Source: Strigamia acuminata (Eukaryota; Arthropoda; Chilopoda; Geophilomorpha; Linotaeniidae). From it: a stretch of DNA of 39,208 nt. Within the stretch, counting starts at the first letter, position 1, and the number at the start of each line of letters is the position of its first letter. This document shows positions 11,209 to 20,213 of this stretch, piece by piece. A program made the translations under genes and the position numbers. The DNA is taken from the NCBI GenBank assembly GCA_949358305.1, contig CASHSZ010000112.1:1-39208 (forward strand), written 5' to 3'. Under the pieces are notes generated by a model, which saw only the letters and a list, made by a program, of their open reading frames with translations, ran no database searches and had not been told where the DNA came from.

Positions 11209-11379
11209 CAGGGGCGGATCTAACTTTTCGGGGGCCCCTTTCGCAAAATTTTTAATAGCAACCTTTCTTCTTCTTCTCCTTTTTTTTTTTTTAGTACATG
11301 GCCCAGAGTCTCGGGGGCCCCCTAGAATTTGGGGGCCCGGGGCTCAAGCCCCAATAGCCGGGTGCTAGATCCGCCACTG
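11209..11379. mobile_element. hAT-type MITE, 171 bp, with 8-bp target duplication
   Basis: Termini CAGGGGCGGATCTA and TAGATCCGCCACTG, flanked by ATGCTACA on both sides (11201-11208 and 11380-11387). CAG-type ends with an 8-bp duplication are the hAT pattern. The centre is C/T and G/C rich, without a frame. Confidence 0.8.
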
Positions 11380-11659
11380 ATGCTACACTCCACATTGAGT
11401 GCAGGCCTACAATACTAAGTGAGAACGACTGCACATTGCTAGAATCTATACAGGAATTATCAGATGAATAAACCAAACAAACCTGCGAAAGCCAAGGAGA
11501 ACGACAGCAGCAAAAACGAACAACGGCATCCATCGTGAAAATGGCTGCCGACAAGGTAACTATATAACAAGGTACCGCAGCCCGGGACATTCTGAGTTAT
11601 GACGTCACTACTTTTGGTCGTTTCCAAATGGTCATGTGATTTGTGCCGATGGCTGTGTC

Positions 11660-11753
11660 GTCACCACGAGGATAGATACCTTTGACCTTGTTTACATCTC
11701 CAGCTGAAACAACGAGTTGCAACAAGTTTTGGAACCTTTATTTACAATCCAAG
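11660..11753 (+). other. Likely 5' UTR exon of the THAP gene
   Basis: Sequence ending atccaag|GTAAAATATC gives a good donor at 11754; the matching acceptor is ttttacag at 11975, four bases before the start codon. The 5' edge is a guess. Confidence 0.4.
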
Positions 11754-11868
11754 GTAAAATATCATACGAATTGTGTAAAATATTATAAGAATTGCGTAAA
11801 ATATTATAAGAATTGTGTAAAATATCATAAGAATTGTGTAAAATATAAGAATTGTGTAAAATATAAGA
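11754..11868. repeat. ~21-bp tandem repeat carrying repeated splice-donor-like sequence
   Basis: Six units of gtaaaatattataagaattgt, the last two shortened. Each begins GTAAAATAT, the same as the presumed donor of the 5' UTR intron, so the array looks like amplification of the intron's own 5' end. Confidence 0.75.
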
Positions 11869-11979
11869 AAAAAAAGAAAAATAAAAACAAAAAAATAAAA
11901 ATAAAAATATTTTATCTAAGAATTTAGATAATATTGCTTGTGATTTTAATTTCATATTCCTTATATATTTTACAGGAAA

Positions 11980-14900
11980 ATGGCCAACTGTGCTGTAGCT
12001 GTATGTGGCAATTACGCAAGAAAAACAAAAGGGCAAAAGATTTCTTACCATGTATTTCCAGTGGATAATCCAGCACTTTGCCGCTTATGGGTTGCACGAT
12101 GCAAGAGAAAAGACAAATTTAAGGAAAAAAATGCGAGAATATGCTCTGTTCATTTTCCTCCTGATGCTTTTCAATTAAATTCTGTGAATGAAATGCTGAA
12201 TATCCCATATGTGAAAACCTTAAAGCGCACTGCTGTACCCACTGAGCATTTAACAAAAAAAGCTCCTGGTAAGAAATTTAGGACATGAAATAAATATATG
12301 AAAGAAATATGAAGAAAATGGAATAAATTAAATATAAACATAATATGAATTTTAATAAACAAAAAGAATATTTTACATCTTTTTAGAGTCAACTATAACT
12401 TCGAGTGATACGATGGAAATAACAACAGAAAAGACAACTACAGATCAGCTGTCTCCTCAACCATCAGCCCTCTCACCAATTACACCACCTGATAATCAAT
12501 GTAAGCAATATTATAGTGAAAAAAATATATAGTTTGAATTAAAATTAAATGTTGGTTTTGAGTGCCCAGTCTTCACGCCAGGTGAACGTTTCACCTGCGC
12601 ACCCACGACGTCCAGATGACGTACTTGGCGTAAACCAATCAGGGTTGAGCGCACCTGTATATAATGTGTTAGCAATTAGAATAAAGTTAGTCATTTGCTG
12701 TTAAACCTAACCACGCGTCTTATCATTGTCCCAACCTTCGACACTAAAAACTACAGGTTATGGGCCCAGCACGCTTCCACTGCGGATAATATCGAGATTT
12801 GGGACGAAACGATCGAAGAAGTCAAAACGTTTTTGATACGAACCGTTTCGAGAAACAAAATCAGAAACGATGGCGAATGCAGGCGGAATTTCGGCTAGAA
12901 TCGAACCACTGGGGAAAGAAAACTACGATGCCTGGAAAGTCCAAATGGAAGCAATTTTGGGGAAGAACGATCTCTTAAAGTACGCGGACGGAACATTGAA
13001 GCGACCAGAAGTTGATCCAAGCAACAATAACACCAAGAAAGCCGCCGAAAATTGGGACGTGAGAGACAGAAACACGAGATACGATATTTTGCTACACGTA
13101 AAACAGTCGGAGATTCGATTGTTGAAAAACTGTAAAACCTCAAACGAATTATGGAGAAAATTGGACGAAATTTACGAAGCGAAAGGACCGGCAAATATGG
13201 GCATGTTGCTGAAACAAATTTGCGGAAACAAAATGGCTGAGAACGAAAACGTGCGTGACTATCTGAAGGGATTTTTTGAAGCGGTTGATAAGCTACTCGA
13301 CATGGATATGGAAATCCATCCGACACTTACTGGGACGCTGCTGTTGCAAAGTTTGCCGAAATCATTCGATACGTTCAAGATCACGATGGAATCGCGAGAC
13401 ACATTGCCGACGCTGGAAGCGCTAAAAGCTAAAATTATAGCCGCAGCAATTTCTCAAGAAAAAGATAAAGAAGAAGTATCCGACGCAATGTTGGCCAAGA
13501 AATCGTTCCAAAAACGGAGGCAGCCGAAGAACGGCGACGATGAATCGGATTCTGATGAAAAGCCGACTTTCAAGTTCAAGTGCCACGGTTGCGGAAAAAT
13601 CGGCCACAAAATCGCCGATTGCCGAAGTAAAAGCAAGAAGGAAAGCGCATCGAGAGCCGAGAAGTCCAAGTACGAATTATTTTTCTGCGAACAAAACGAG
13701 ACAGCATTGAAATGCGAGAAGTCACGGCCGAGAAATTGGTGTTTGGACAGCGGCGCAAGTTCCCACATGTGCTCGAGCAATTCAACATTTTCAACGATCG
13801 AATTCCTGAAGAACCAGAAATTGAATTTGGCCAGTAAAGCGAGTACGAACATCGACGGAAAAGGAACCGCGAAAATCGTCGTCAAAACTGGAGACGGAAA
13901 TATGAAGTTGGATTTGACGGAGACTCTCTTGGTACGGGATTTGCGAACGAATTTGATGTCAGTCGGAAAGATCACAGAGCGGGGACACAAGGTGATTTTT
14001 GACAATAAATCAGCAGAAATAATAAGCCCGAAGGGAGAAATCGTATTCACCGCCGAAAAAAGAAACGGATTATATTACATCGTCGACAAGACCGAGGATG
14101 CTGCGACCGCAATGGAAATCGAAGTCAGAACCGGGAACATGAAGACCGAAAAAGCAAGTACGGAAGTCAAGAAGACGAGAACCGAGAACAAGAAAACAGC
14201 TGCGGAAGTCAAGAAGACGAGAACCGAGAACAAGAAAACAGCTGCGGAAGTCAAGAAGACGAGAGCCGAAAACAAGAAAACAGCTGCGGAAGTCAAGAAG
14301 ACTAGAACCGAGAACGTAAAAATTCGCGAATGGCACGAGAAGCTCGAATACGAATCAATTTTGAAGAAACTGAAAAACGACTTTGCAGAACAGATAAGTC
14401 AAACATTAATGGAAATGGCGCAATATATGATTTTGCAGCCGAGTGAGGAATCAAGTGTGGAACTAGACAAGAACGAGAACGAAGTCAAAATTTCCGAGAA
14501 CGAGAACGAAGTTGAAATTTCCGAGAACGAGAACGAAGTAGAAATTTTCGAGAACGAGACGGAACAAGGGGAAGTCGAAATCAAGATCAATGATGAAGTC
14601 GAGAACGAGACTGAACAAGGGGAAGTCGAAACTCTCCAGATCAAAAACGTACGAGCGCCTCCGCGACAATCTTCGAGAACTCGGAGGCTGTATTCAAATC
14701 GAAATGGAAAACCACCAGGAAGAATTCGATATGAAGAGTATTAATTAGTAAAACAAAATATTTGAATTGTTTGAGAAAAATATGTTTAATATTTGAATTG
14801 TTTAAGAAAAGTGTTTTTAATTATTTTAACTTTTGAGATGTAAAAATGTTGGAATATGTGGTGACTGGCACTCAGGGGAAGTGTTGGTTTTGAGTGCCCA

Positions 14901-15698
14901 GTCTTCACGCCAGGTGAACGTTTCACCTGCGCACCCACGACGTCCAGATGACGTACTTGGCGTAAACCAATCAGGGTTGAGCGCACCTGTATATAATGTG
15001 TTAGCAATTAGAATAAAGTTAGTCATTTGCTGTTAAACCTAACCACGCGTCTTATCATTGTCCCAACCTTCGACACTAAAAACTACATTAAACTTAAATT
15101 TTTTTAACAGGTAGAATAAAGCGATATGAGGCTAGGTGTGTACGAAAGCGAGCACTAGAACACATTCAGCAAATTTCACCGAAGAAAACTCACTATGATA
15201 AGGGTTGTAGTGTCGATATAGAAGATGTAAGATTTGCTCAGTTTGAAGAAAAAAGTAAAGAGTGTGAAGCGGAAAAGAAACAGTGGAAAGCAGAAAAGAA
15301 ACACCTGTACAACAAAACCAAACTCTTAGAACAAGAAGCAATCATTGATACCGAGATGAAGGCGCTTTTGGAGAAGGAATTAAGCATTAGCAAGAAGAGT
15401 AACCATCACTACTTTTTTATAAAAATCACATTTTAATTTTTTTTAATTTATTACAGGAAACAAACAGCGCATCCAATCGTTAAATGTACAATTACGGAAA
15501 TCGAAATTGAGAAATCCATTAAGATCAAGAAGAAATGAGCATGGGGTATTCAAGGACAAATTTACTGCAATTTTAAAACGTGTATTCACCAAGGGTCAAA
15601 TCCGAAGTCTCCTTAATGGAGGAAAACGAGTGAACTGGGCAACTGAAAACATTGCAGCAGCTTTGACTTTAAAGTCTTTTTCACATCGAATAAAATAA
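11980..15698 (+). CDS. THAP-domain protein with P-element/THAP9 transposase N-terminal architecture (about 310 aa)
   Basis: Probable nuclear DNA-binding protein. Coding exons 11980-12268, 12387-12500, 15111-15398, 15457-15698; phases agree at every junction and all sites are GT-AG. Exon 1 holds a complete THAP zinc finger: C4, C9, C55, H58 (C-X4-C-X45-C-X2-H), with conserved P27, W37, F59 and an AVPT box near residue 84. Exon 2 is Ser/Thr/Pro linker, exon 3 a Lys/Glu-rich coiled coil (near KSKECEAEKKQWKAEKK), exon 4 an HTH like P-element transposase (FTKGQIRSLL...VNWATENIAAALTL). It then stops at SHRIK, just where the transposase catalytic part would begin. Start context gaaaATGG is strong; AATAAA motifs follow the stop at once. 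No terminal inverted repeats were found. It could be a domesticated gene, a KP-like repressor form, or a 3'-deleted transposon. Intron 2 carries a copia element (12550-15087). Confidence 0.82.
12550..12755 (+). repeat. Copia 5' LTR
   Basis: TGTTGGTTTTGAG...AACTACA, 206 bp. Contains TATATAATG near 12659 as a possible core promoter and AATAAAG near 12680 as a possible polyadenylation signal. Confidence 0.92.
12756..12778 (+). other. Copia primer binding site for half initiator tRNA-Met
   Basis: Directly after the LTR, GGTTATGGGCCCAGCACG and the next five bases complement the anticodon-arm region of eukaryotic initiator tRNA-Met (it contains the complement of the CAT anticodon). Internal half-tRNA priming is known for Drosophila copia; family knowledge is recalled, the match is read directly. 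Confidence 0.85.
12870..14744 (+). CDS. Copia Gag-protease polyprotein, 624 aa, lacking integrase/RT/RNase H
   Basis: Residues 1 to about 200 are a copia-type Gag. A CCHC zinc knuckle follows at residues 238-251 (CHGCGKIGHKIADC), then the aspartic protease motif DSGAS at residue 293. A pre-integrase stretch near residue 405 (NGLYYIV) precedes a lone WH that may be the stub of the integrase zinc finger. The rest is unusual: four 14-residue Lys-rich repeats (unit AEVKKTRTENKKTA, DNA 14160-14315), a short coiled segment, three ENENEVEIS-type acidic repeats (14470-14560), and a tail PPRQSSRTRRL that resembles the linker normally found between integrase and RT. The frame is fully open. The ATG at 12870 has the context aaacgATGG and lies about 90 bp after the primer site. 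Confidence 0.88.
   Translation: MANAGGISARIEPLGKENYDAWKVQMEAILGKNDLLKYADGTLKRPEVDPSNNNTKKAAENWDVRDRNTRYDILLHVKQSEIRLLKNCKTSNELWRKLDEIYEAKGPANMGMLLKQICGNKMAENENVRDYLKGFFEAVDKLLDMDMEIHPTLTGTLLLQSLPKSFDTFKITMESRDTLPTLEALKAKIIAAAISQEKDKEEVSDAMLAKKSFQKRRQPKNGDDESDSDEKPTFKFKCHGCGKIGHKIADCRSKSKKESASRAEKSKYELFFCEQNETALKCEKSRPRNWCLDSGASSHMCSSNSTFSTIEFLKNQKLNLASKASTNIDGKGTAKIVVKTGDGNMKLDLTETLLVRDLRTNLMSVGKITERGHKVIFDNKSAEIISPKGEIVFTAEKRNGLYYIVDKTEDAATAMEIEVRTGNMKTEKASTEVKKTRTENKKTAAEVKKTRTENKKTAAEVKKTRAENKKTAAEVKKTRTENVKIREWHEKLEYESILKKLKNDFAEQISQTLMEMAQYMILQPSEESSVELDKNENEVKISENENEVEISENENEVEIFENETEQGEVEIKINDEVENETEQGEVETLQIKNVRAPPRQSSRTRRLYSNRNGKPPGRIRYEEY
14874..14881 (+). other. Copia polypurine tract
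   Basis: AGGGGAAG abutting the 3' LTR, the expected plus-strand primer position. Confidence 0.75.
14882..15087 (+). repeat. Copia 3' LTR
   Basis: Same 206 bp as 12550-12755, no difference seen by eye. Followed by the target duplicate TTAAA and then the THAP intron acceptor tttttaacag at 15110. Confidence 0.92.
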
Positions 15699-16032
15699 AT
15701 AAAAAAATAAATAAAAAAAATATTTGATAAATATTTGATATTTGATTTGGAATAAATATTTGATGAAAAAAGAAAAACTGCCTTCATTTAATTTCCTTAA
15801 TTCCACAAATCAAGTAGCACAACGTTCTGAGACAACAATTTTGTGTGAAAAATGAGGCGCGCGCAGGCATAGTAAACTATCGTTATCATCGTCGTGACGT
15901 TGACCCCAGTGGGTCGTGCTGATTGGTTGACGCTCCAAGGCTGACGCACTAAGTCTGAGTCTGCCTGAGTAACACCCCCTGGCTGCCGATAACACTTGCT
16001 TGAGCCGTGATTGGCTCGGAACGGAGCACACT

Positions 16033-16048
16033 CCCGCCATCTAGCGAG
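16033..16048 (-). promoter_or_regulatory. CTCF-like motif between the THAP and PAIP1-like genes
   Basis: Plus strand cccgccatctagcgag; complement CTCGCTAGATGGCGGG matches the AG(A/G)TGGCG core. Its place between two genes of opposite orientation would suit an insulator, but this is motif-only evidence. Confidence 0.28.
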
Positions 16049-16573
16049 CTAAAAGAAAATCGTAAAATGCGAATTTTAAATACACCAAAAAAGCAACCAA
16101 ACCGGATGATGAAATATACGCATTACACAATGCTTCAAAAGCAAAACAAAACAAATAAATGCTTAGGAAACTCAACGGACAATTTTCCGAGTTGAAAAAA
16201 TTCGGATATTATATTAAAGAGCTGTAAAGACACCCCAATTGCAGTTTTTGACGTCATAAAGATGGACGGCCAGTCGTGATATCAACGACGCTCTGAACAG
16301 GTGGATAAATATCCATGTGAACCTTGGTTCATGGTTGAATTGTGCAAAGGAGACTTTATAATTTTGAATTAATATTTTTAACTATTGAACAAGGACTTGA
16401 AATTGTTTTCAAAAACAATTGTTTTTTTCTCTTTTCTTCCAATTTTGATCAATTTCGTAATAAATAAATAAAATTTTTAAATGAATATTAGCTACGGAGT
16501 ACATTTTTTATTTTAAAACCTTCACAAATATGCTGAATTTTAGTATTTTTAAATAATGAATATTAGAGATTTT

Positions 16574-16880
16574 TCAGCGACAAAAAAAATAAAACAAACA
16601 AACAAAAGCGATAAACAAATAAATAAAAATAAAAATCTACAAAATCAAAATAAACAAATAAATAAAAATAAAAATTTACAAAATTAAAAAAATCAAAATT
16701 TACAAAATCAAAAAAAATCACAATTTACAAAATCAAAAAAAATCACAATTTACAAAAGAAAAAAAAGAAAAATTTACAAAATCAAAACAATCAATATTCC
16801 AAAAATAAATTCAAACAAAAAAAAAAGCCAAAAACTACAAAAATTACAAAAAATAATCGAAATACACACCAAACTATTAA
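16574..16880. repeat. A-rich degenerate tandem repeat
   Basis: Runs of ~20-24 bp units such as aaaatcacaatttacaaaatc with (aaat)n. It lies 3' of the PAIP1-like gene; on that gene's strand it is T-rich, so it is not a poly(A) tail. Confidence 0.7.
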
Positions 16881-16922
16881 AAAAATAAATAAACACGACC
16901 AAATCCTGCCCGTTTCTTCCCA

Positions 16923-17819
16923 TCACCAACTCAGAAACGTCCTGTAGGCGCCGACCATCTCCTCTGTCATTCCCTCGTCGTCCATCGTCGGATTATGCAC
17001 ATAAGTATTCAAAAACTGCAACTCTTCGCGCGTTTCCCGCTCGTAAACCTCCGAATTCCCACACGCCGCATCGTCCTGCTCGTCCCGGCCCCAATTCGAG
17101 TTCCGCAGCTCCAGCACTCCCAACAAAACCTCCCTGCGCAACACGCTAATAGAATTATTCTCGTCGTTCAAAACGCACCTCAAATTCAGCAGCACTCGGT
17201 CGAAACAATTCTCTCTCTCCGCCCCGACCACGAATTCGTCCATCATGACCGCGCCGACGAGTTTCAACACGTTCCCGACGCACTTCAAATTCTCCTCCGT
17301 CGGAATCCCGATCAACAACGTCAACAAATGGCACACGGAGTTGCCGAAATACGTCGACTTGAGTTCCTGATAAAGCGTGAAACTGCACAGGAGTTCCCCG
17401 AAGAAGTAAACGAGTCCGTGGAATCGGGTCAAATTCGTGCGCAGCGTCGTCCCGCTTCGCTCGATTTCGTCGCGGCATTTTGCGCGCAGTAGCTCGAGGA
17501 AAACGAGGTTTAAATCGAGTGCGATAAAATGACACAAGCGGGCGCCATTGTACCGGAGGGACGGCTCCATGATGCATCTGTCGAGGATGATGGAGACGGC
17601 GGCGCGAAATAGTTTTTCGTTGCCCAGGAGTTGCTTCAGTCGGTCCAAACACACGCCTTTGTAGAGGTTGAATATCGCCGGGTCCCCCGATAGAATCGTC
17701 ATCATTTTGTCCACTTCCGCGAGTAGTTTGCGGTCGCGAAGTTCTTCCGCGGTCGGCGGAGGGCCGGGCACGAATTCTTTTGCCAGCGCCGATAATTTGC
17801 TTTTGCTTGGGTCCGCCAT
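16923..17819 (-). CDS. PAIP1-like: PAIP1-like poly(A)-binding-protein-interacting protein, intronless, 298 aa
   Basis: Cytoplasmic translation factor family that bridges poly(A)-binding protein and eIF4A/eIF3. A PAM2 motif sits at residues 7-18 (SKLSALAKEFVP), matching the 'L.p.AkeFvP' peptide that docks on PABP's MLLE domain. A MIF4G-type helical domain follows: YNGARLCHFIA, LVYFFGELLCSF, NLKCVGNVLKLVGAVM and LGVLELRNSNWGR line up with PAIP1. The acidic C-terminus (DDEGMTEEMVGAYRTFL) matches the PAM1 end. At 298 aa it is shorter than vertebrate PAIP1, mostly N-terminally. Single exon; GC content and codon use are far richer in G/C than the surroundings. Start context aaaATGG is strong, and a TATA box lies about 65 bp upstream. 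Could be an old retrogene that gained a promoter, or an ancestral intronless form; it looks intact. Confidence 0.88.
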   Translation of the reverse strand: MADPSKSKLSALAKEFVPGPPPTAEELRDRKLLAEVDKMMTILSGDPAIFNLYKGVCLDRLKQLLGNEKLFRAAVSIILDRCIMEPSLRYNGARLCHFIALDLNLVFLELLRAKCRDEIERSGTTLRTNLTRFHGLVYFFGELLCSFTLYQELKSTYFGNSVCHLLTLLIGIPTEENLKCVGNVLKLVGAVMMDEFVVGAERENCFDRVLLNLRCVLNDENNSISVLRREVLLGVLELRNSNWGRDEQDDAACGNSEVYERETREELQFLNTYVHNPTMDDEGMTEEMVGAYRTFLSW

Positions 17820-17883
17820 TTTGGTTCCTTGCGATGATTTGGTCTTCGTGACAAAGTAGGTGATTTTTGATAATTGCGAAGTC

Positions 17884-17926
17884 TTATATAGGTGTTTGAA
17901 TTGGATACGTGGCGGTTTTTGATTGG
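17884..17926 (-). promoter_or_regulatory. TATA box and CCAAT box of the PAIP1-like gene
   Basis: On the minus strand CCTATATAAG (17884-17892) lies about 65 bp before the ATG, and CCAAT (complement of attgg, 17922-17926) lies 30-40 bp further up. Spacing suits a start site near 17858. Confidence 0.55.
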
Positions 17927-17929
17927 TTT

Positions 17930-19250
17930 GTGACGTATTCGGTTGTGATTTGCCCGGGTGTGATTGATTTGTGACGAGTTTGATTCGTTTTGCGCATCGG
18001 AATGCCGAAAACCAATCAGAAATCAGTTTCTTTGTTAGATAAATAATCGATTAATCGTTCTGGTTGCTCCGTATGATCGTTTAACACTCGTTGGTCGACG
18101 TTGTGAGGATTTTCGAAGCGTTTAATGGCCAAAAACGTTGAAATGTCACCCGTGGAATGTGTTTGTGCGCCGTCCGGCGAACGTGTCGATCCTCGTCGGT
18201 TGTTTTTGGAGGAAATTAGTTAAAAACATGGACGAATTTACAAACGACAGTAACGAGTTGAATCGATGTTTTTGTCATTATTTTAATTCACATTTTAATA
18301 TCATGACATACCGTAAGAATATAAGAGGTACCACTGGATGGACAGCACTTCACTGCAATGCTTCTGTGGTTTGAATATTGATATGTTTAATTTATTTATT
18401 TCCCACTAATTTTGCAAGGTCAATCATTGCTTTATTCTCACTGCTGTTTGTACCTTGAAATTGTTTGCACACAATGCTAATACATGATTAATTCGATTGT
18501 TAAAGGTAATATAGGCGACAAGATGCAACATAAATATATTTTTTCGTTGCAAAAGTACAAAAATGTATGTTTTTTCTTTGGTTAAAATAGAAGTTCCGGC
18601 ACTTTCCAGTAAAAATGCATGTTTAAGACAATTAAATACACTTAGTTGACAAAGAATGCATTTTTAGTCATGTAAGTATTTTTTTGGTGAAAAATAATTT
18701 TTAGATGCACTTAAATCCACTTTCTAGTAGCAAATATGCATTAAATGCACAGAATTGTCGAAAATAATCGATCCAGTGTCACCTATTCCGTAGAAACACC
18801 AAAACATAAAAGTTAACATTTATTTTAAAAGTTTACTTGAACTCTTTGGAAATTTTTTTAAAACAACTAATCAAGTCGATAAACTATCGAAAGACTCATC
18901 TTTGCACCTAAAACAGCTTTCCACAACACTTAACAATAAATATACATATTAAACAATAAATACCAAAAGTTACGAATCTTTTTATGAATTAAAATTAACT
19001 GTTTTTGTACTGATATACAAAAAAAGTTATTTTTTAAAATAATCTTTGCTGCACTGTTCATGTCCATTTCTGCTCGGTTCACTGTTTCTGTCTCTGTCCA
19101 CTGTCCACTTGCTCCATCCGGTGTCCACTTATTCCGTCCGATCTTCAATGCTCTATTAACTATCCACTTTCAGTTCCCTGTCCCTGGAACCCTGTAAAGA
19201 ATAAATAAATTTAAAACTCTAATTACTAAATACAACAATTCCAGCTACGA
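17930..19250. other. Intergenic stretch, no recognised gene
   Basis: Up to about 18235 the DNA is richer in G/C and may be shared promoter or 5' UTR (a small frame MSPVECVCAPSGERVDP begins near 18144 but stops after 26 codons). From 18400 on it is AT-rich with repeated 'aaaatgcat' words and no splice-bounded frame. Confidence 0.4.
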
Positions 19251-19254
19251 TTAC

Positions 19255-20213
19255 CAACAAAAAGGGCGTTTTTCTTGTCAGTAGTGGGCCCTGCAACCTT
19301 TCAATTGGCCCACAATTTGTCCACCCCACACAAGCTTGCTGCACAAACAATCTAAGACATTGTGGACATGCTGCTAACACATTTCACTCCAGCCCCAAGA
19401 CCAGTTGTTCAACGTCACATCCTTGGGTCCAGAATGCGTGCCCCCAAAGAAACTTTGAGTACATACATTGCAACTTTGTGTGGGATGGCAGAGAACGGCG
19501 GTGCCACTACCACGGAGTTGATTGAGTAACTGTCCAGGGTCATGGTGGTATTGCTTGGGACCAGGACAGTACAGATGCCCATTGTGGTGACTCGGGACCG
19601 TAGAAGTGATTTATTTATTTATTTATTTATTCGTTCAAAGCCATCTGCCCGCATCGAGCGATGGGTGTTGCGACTCCAGCCGTTTGAATTTCAGATACGC
19701 CATAAACCCGGGACATCTAACATCGCAGACTCGCTTTCAAGGATGATTCCTGTAGATGAGGGAAAAGCAATTGCTGGAGAGAGCGAACGACACATTCACT
19801 TTGTGCTCGAGAAGGCGGTGCCGAAAGCCATGATGCTTGCAGAAGTGGAGGGAATGTCAACAATGGACAAGGAAATTCAGAAATTGAAGAAATGCATAGC
19901 AGAGGAGAGTCGACTTCCGGCGGAATTAAAGCGATTCGAAGCGGTTAAACACGAATTGGCGATGACGAAAGGAATTTTGTTACGTGGGCCGAGAATTGTC
20001 ATCCCGAAGAAGTTAAGGACTAAAATCGCATTATTAGCTCACTAGGGGCACCAGGAGATTATCTGAACGAAACAACGTTTACGTGTAAAGGTCTGGTGGC
20101 CAGGGGTCGATGAAGACGTCGAAAGAGTAATACGAGAGTGCCGTGCATGCCAATTTGGCAGGAGAACCAAACGTTCAGAGCCAATGAGGAGCACACCACT
20201 ACCCAAGGGACCG
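19255..20213 (+). pseudogene. Ty3/gypsy retrotransposon relic: Gag piece fused to RNase H end and integrase zinc finger
   Basis: In one frame, 19255-19529 reads as a gypsy-type Gag core (AFFLSVVGPATFQLAHNLS, then PRPVVQRHILGSRM), and about 19640-20213 reads RNase H C-terminus (ERWVLRLQPFEFQIRHKPG, NIADSLSRM) followed by the integrase HHCC zinc finger (its second half RVIRECRACQ). Protease, RT and most of RNase H are missing; the junction holds an ATTT microsatellite. In-frame stops occur at 19353, 19527, 20043 and 20064. The element is dead and collapsed. Confidence 0.75.
19609..19632. repeat. (ATTT)n microsatellite at the deletion junction
   Basis: Six TTTA/ATTT units between the Gag piece and the RNase H piece of the gypsy relic. 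Confidence 0.75.

Larger units (their letters stand above)
12550..15087 (+). mobile_element. Ty1/copia LTR retrotransposon derivative, non-autonomous, full ends
   Basis: 2538 bp with two 206-bp LTRs that appear identical by eye, 5-bp duplication TTAAA on both sides (12545-12549, 15088-15092), a half-tRNA primer site, one open Gag-protease frame and a polypurine tract. Integrase core, reverse transcriptase and RNase H are absent, so movement would need enzymes from elsewhere. Identical LTRs mean a very young insertion. It sits in the sense orientation inside THAP intron 2. Confidence 0.93.

Noticed and set aside
11682-12051. Frames repeating NCVKYYK on plus and NSYNILHNSYDIL on minus
   Set aside because: Products of the 21-bp tandem repeat.
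13454-14669. Several minus-strand frames, up to 198 codons
   Set aside because: Antisense shadows of the copia Gag-protease frame.
11500-16100. P-element terminal inverted repeats around the THAP gene
   Set aside because: Looked for on both sides; only short GACGTCAC-type similarity, not convincing.
16580-16922. Poly(A) tail proving the PAIP1-like gene is a retrocopy
   Set aside because: The A-rich tract is on the wrong strand (T-rich in gene sense), and no target duplication was found.
16995-17652. 165-codon frames on both strands
   Set aside because: Shadows of the G/C-rich PAIP1-like gene; no domain.
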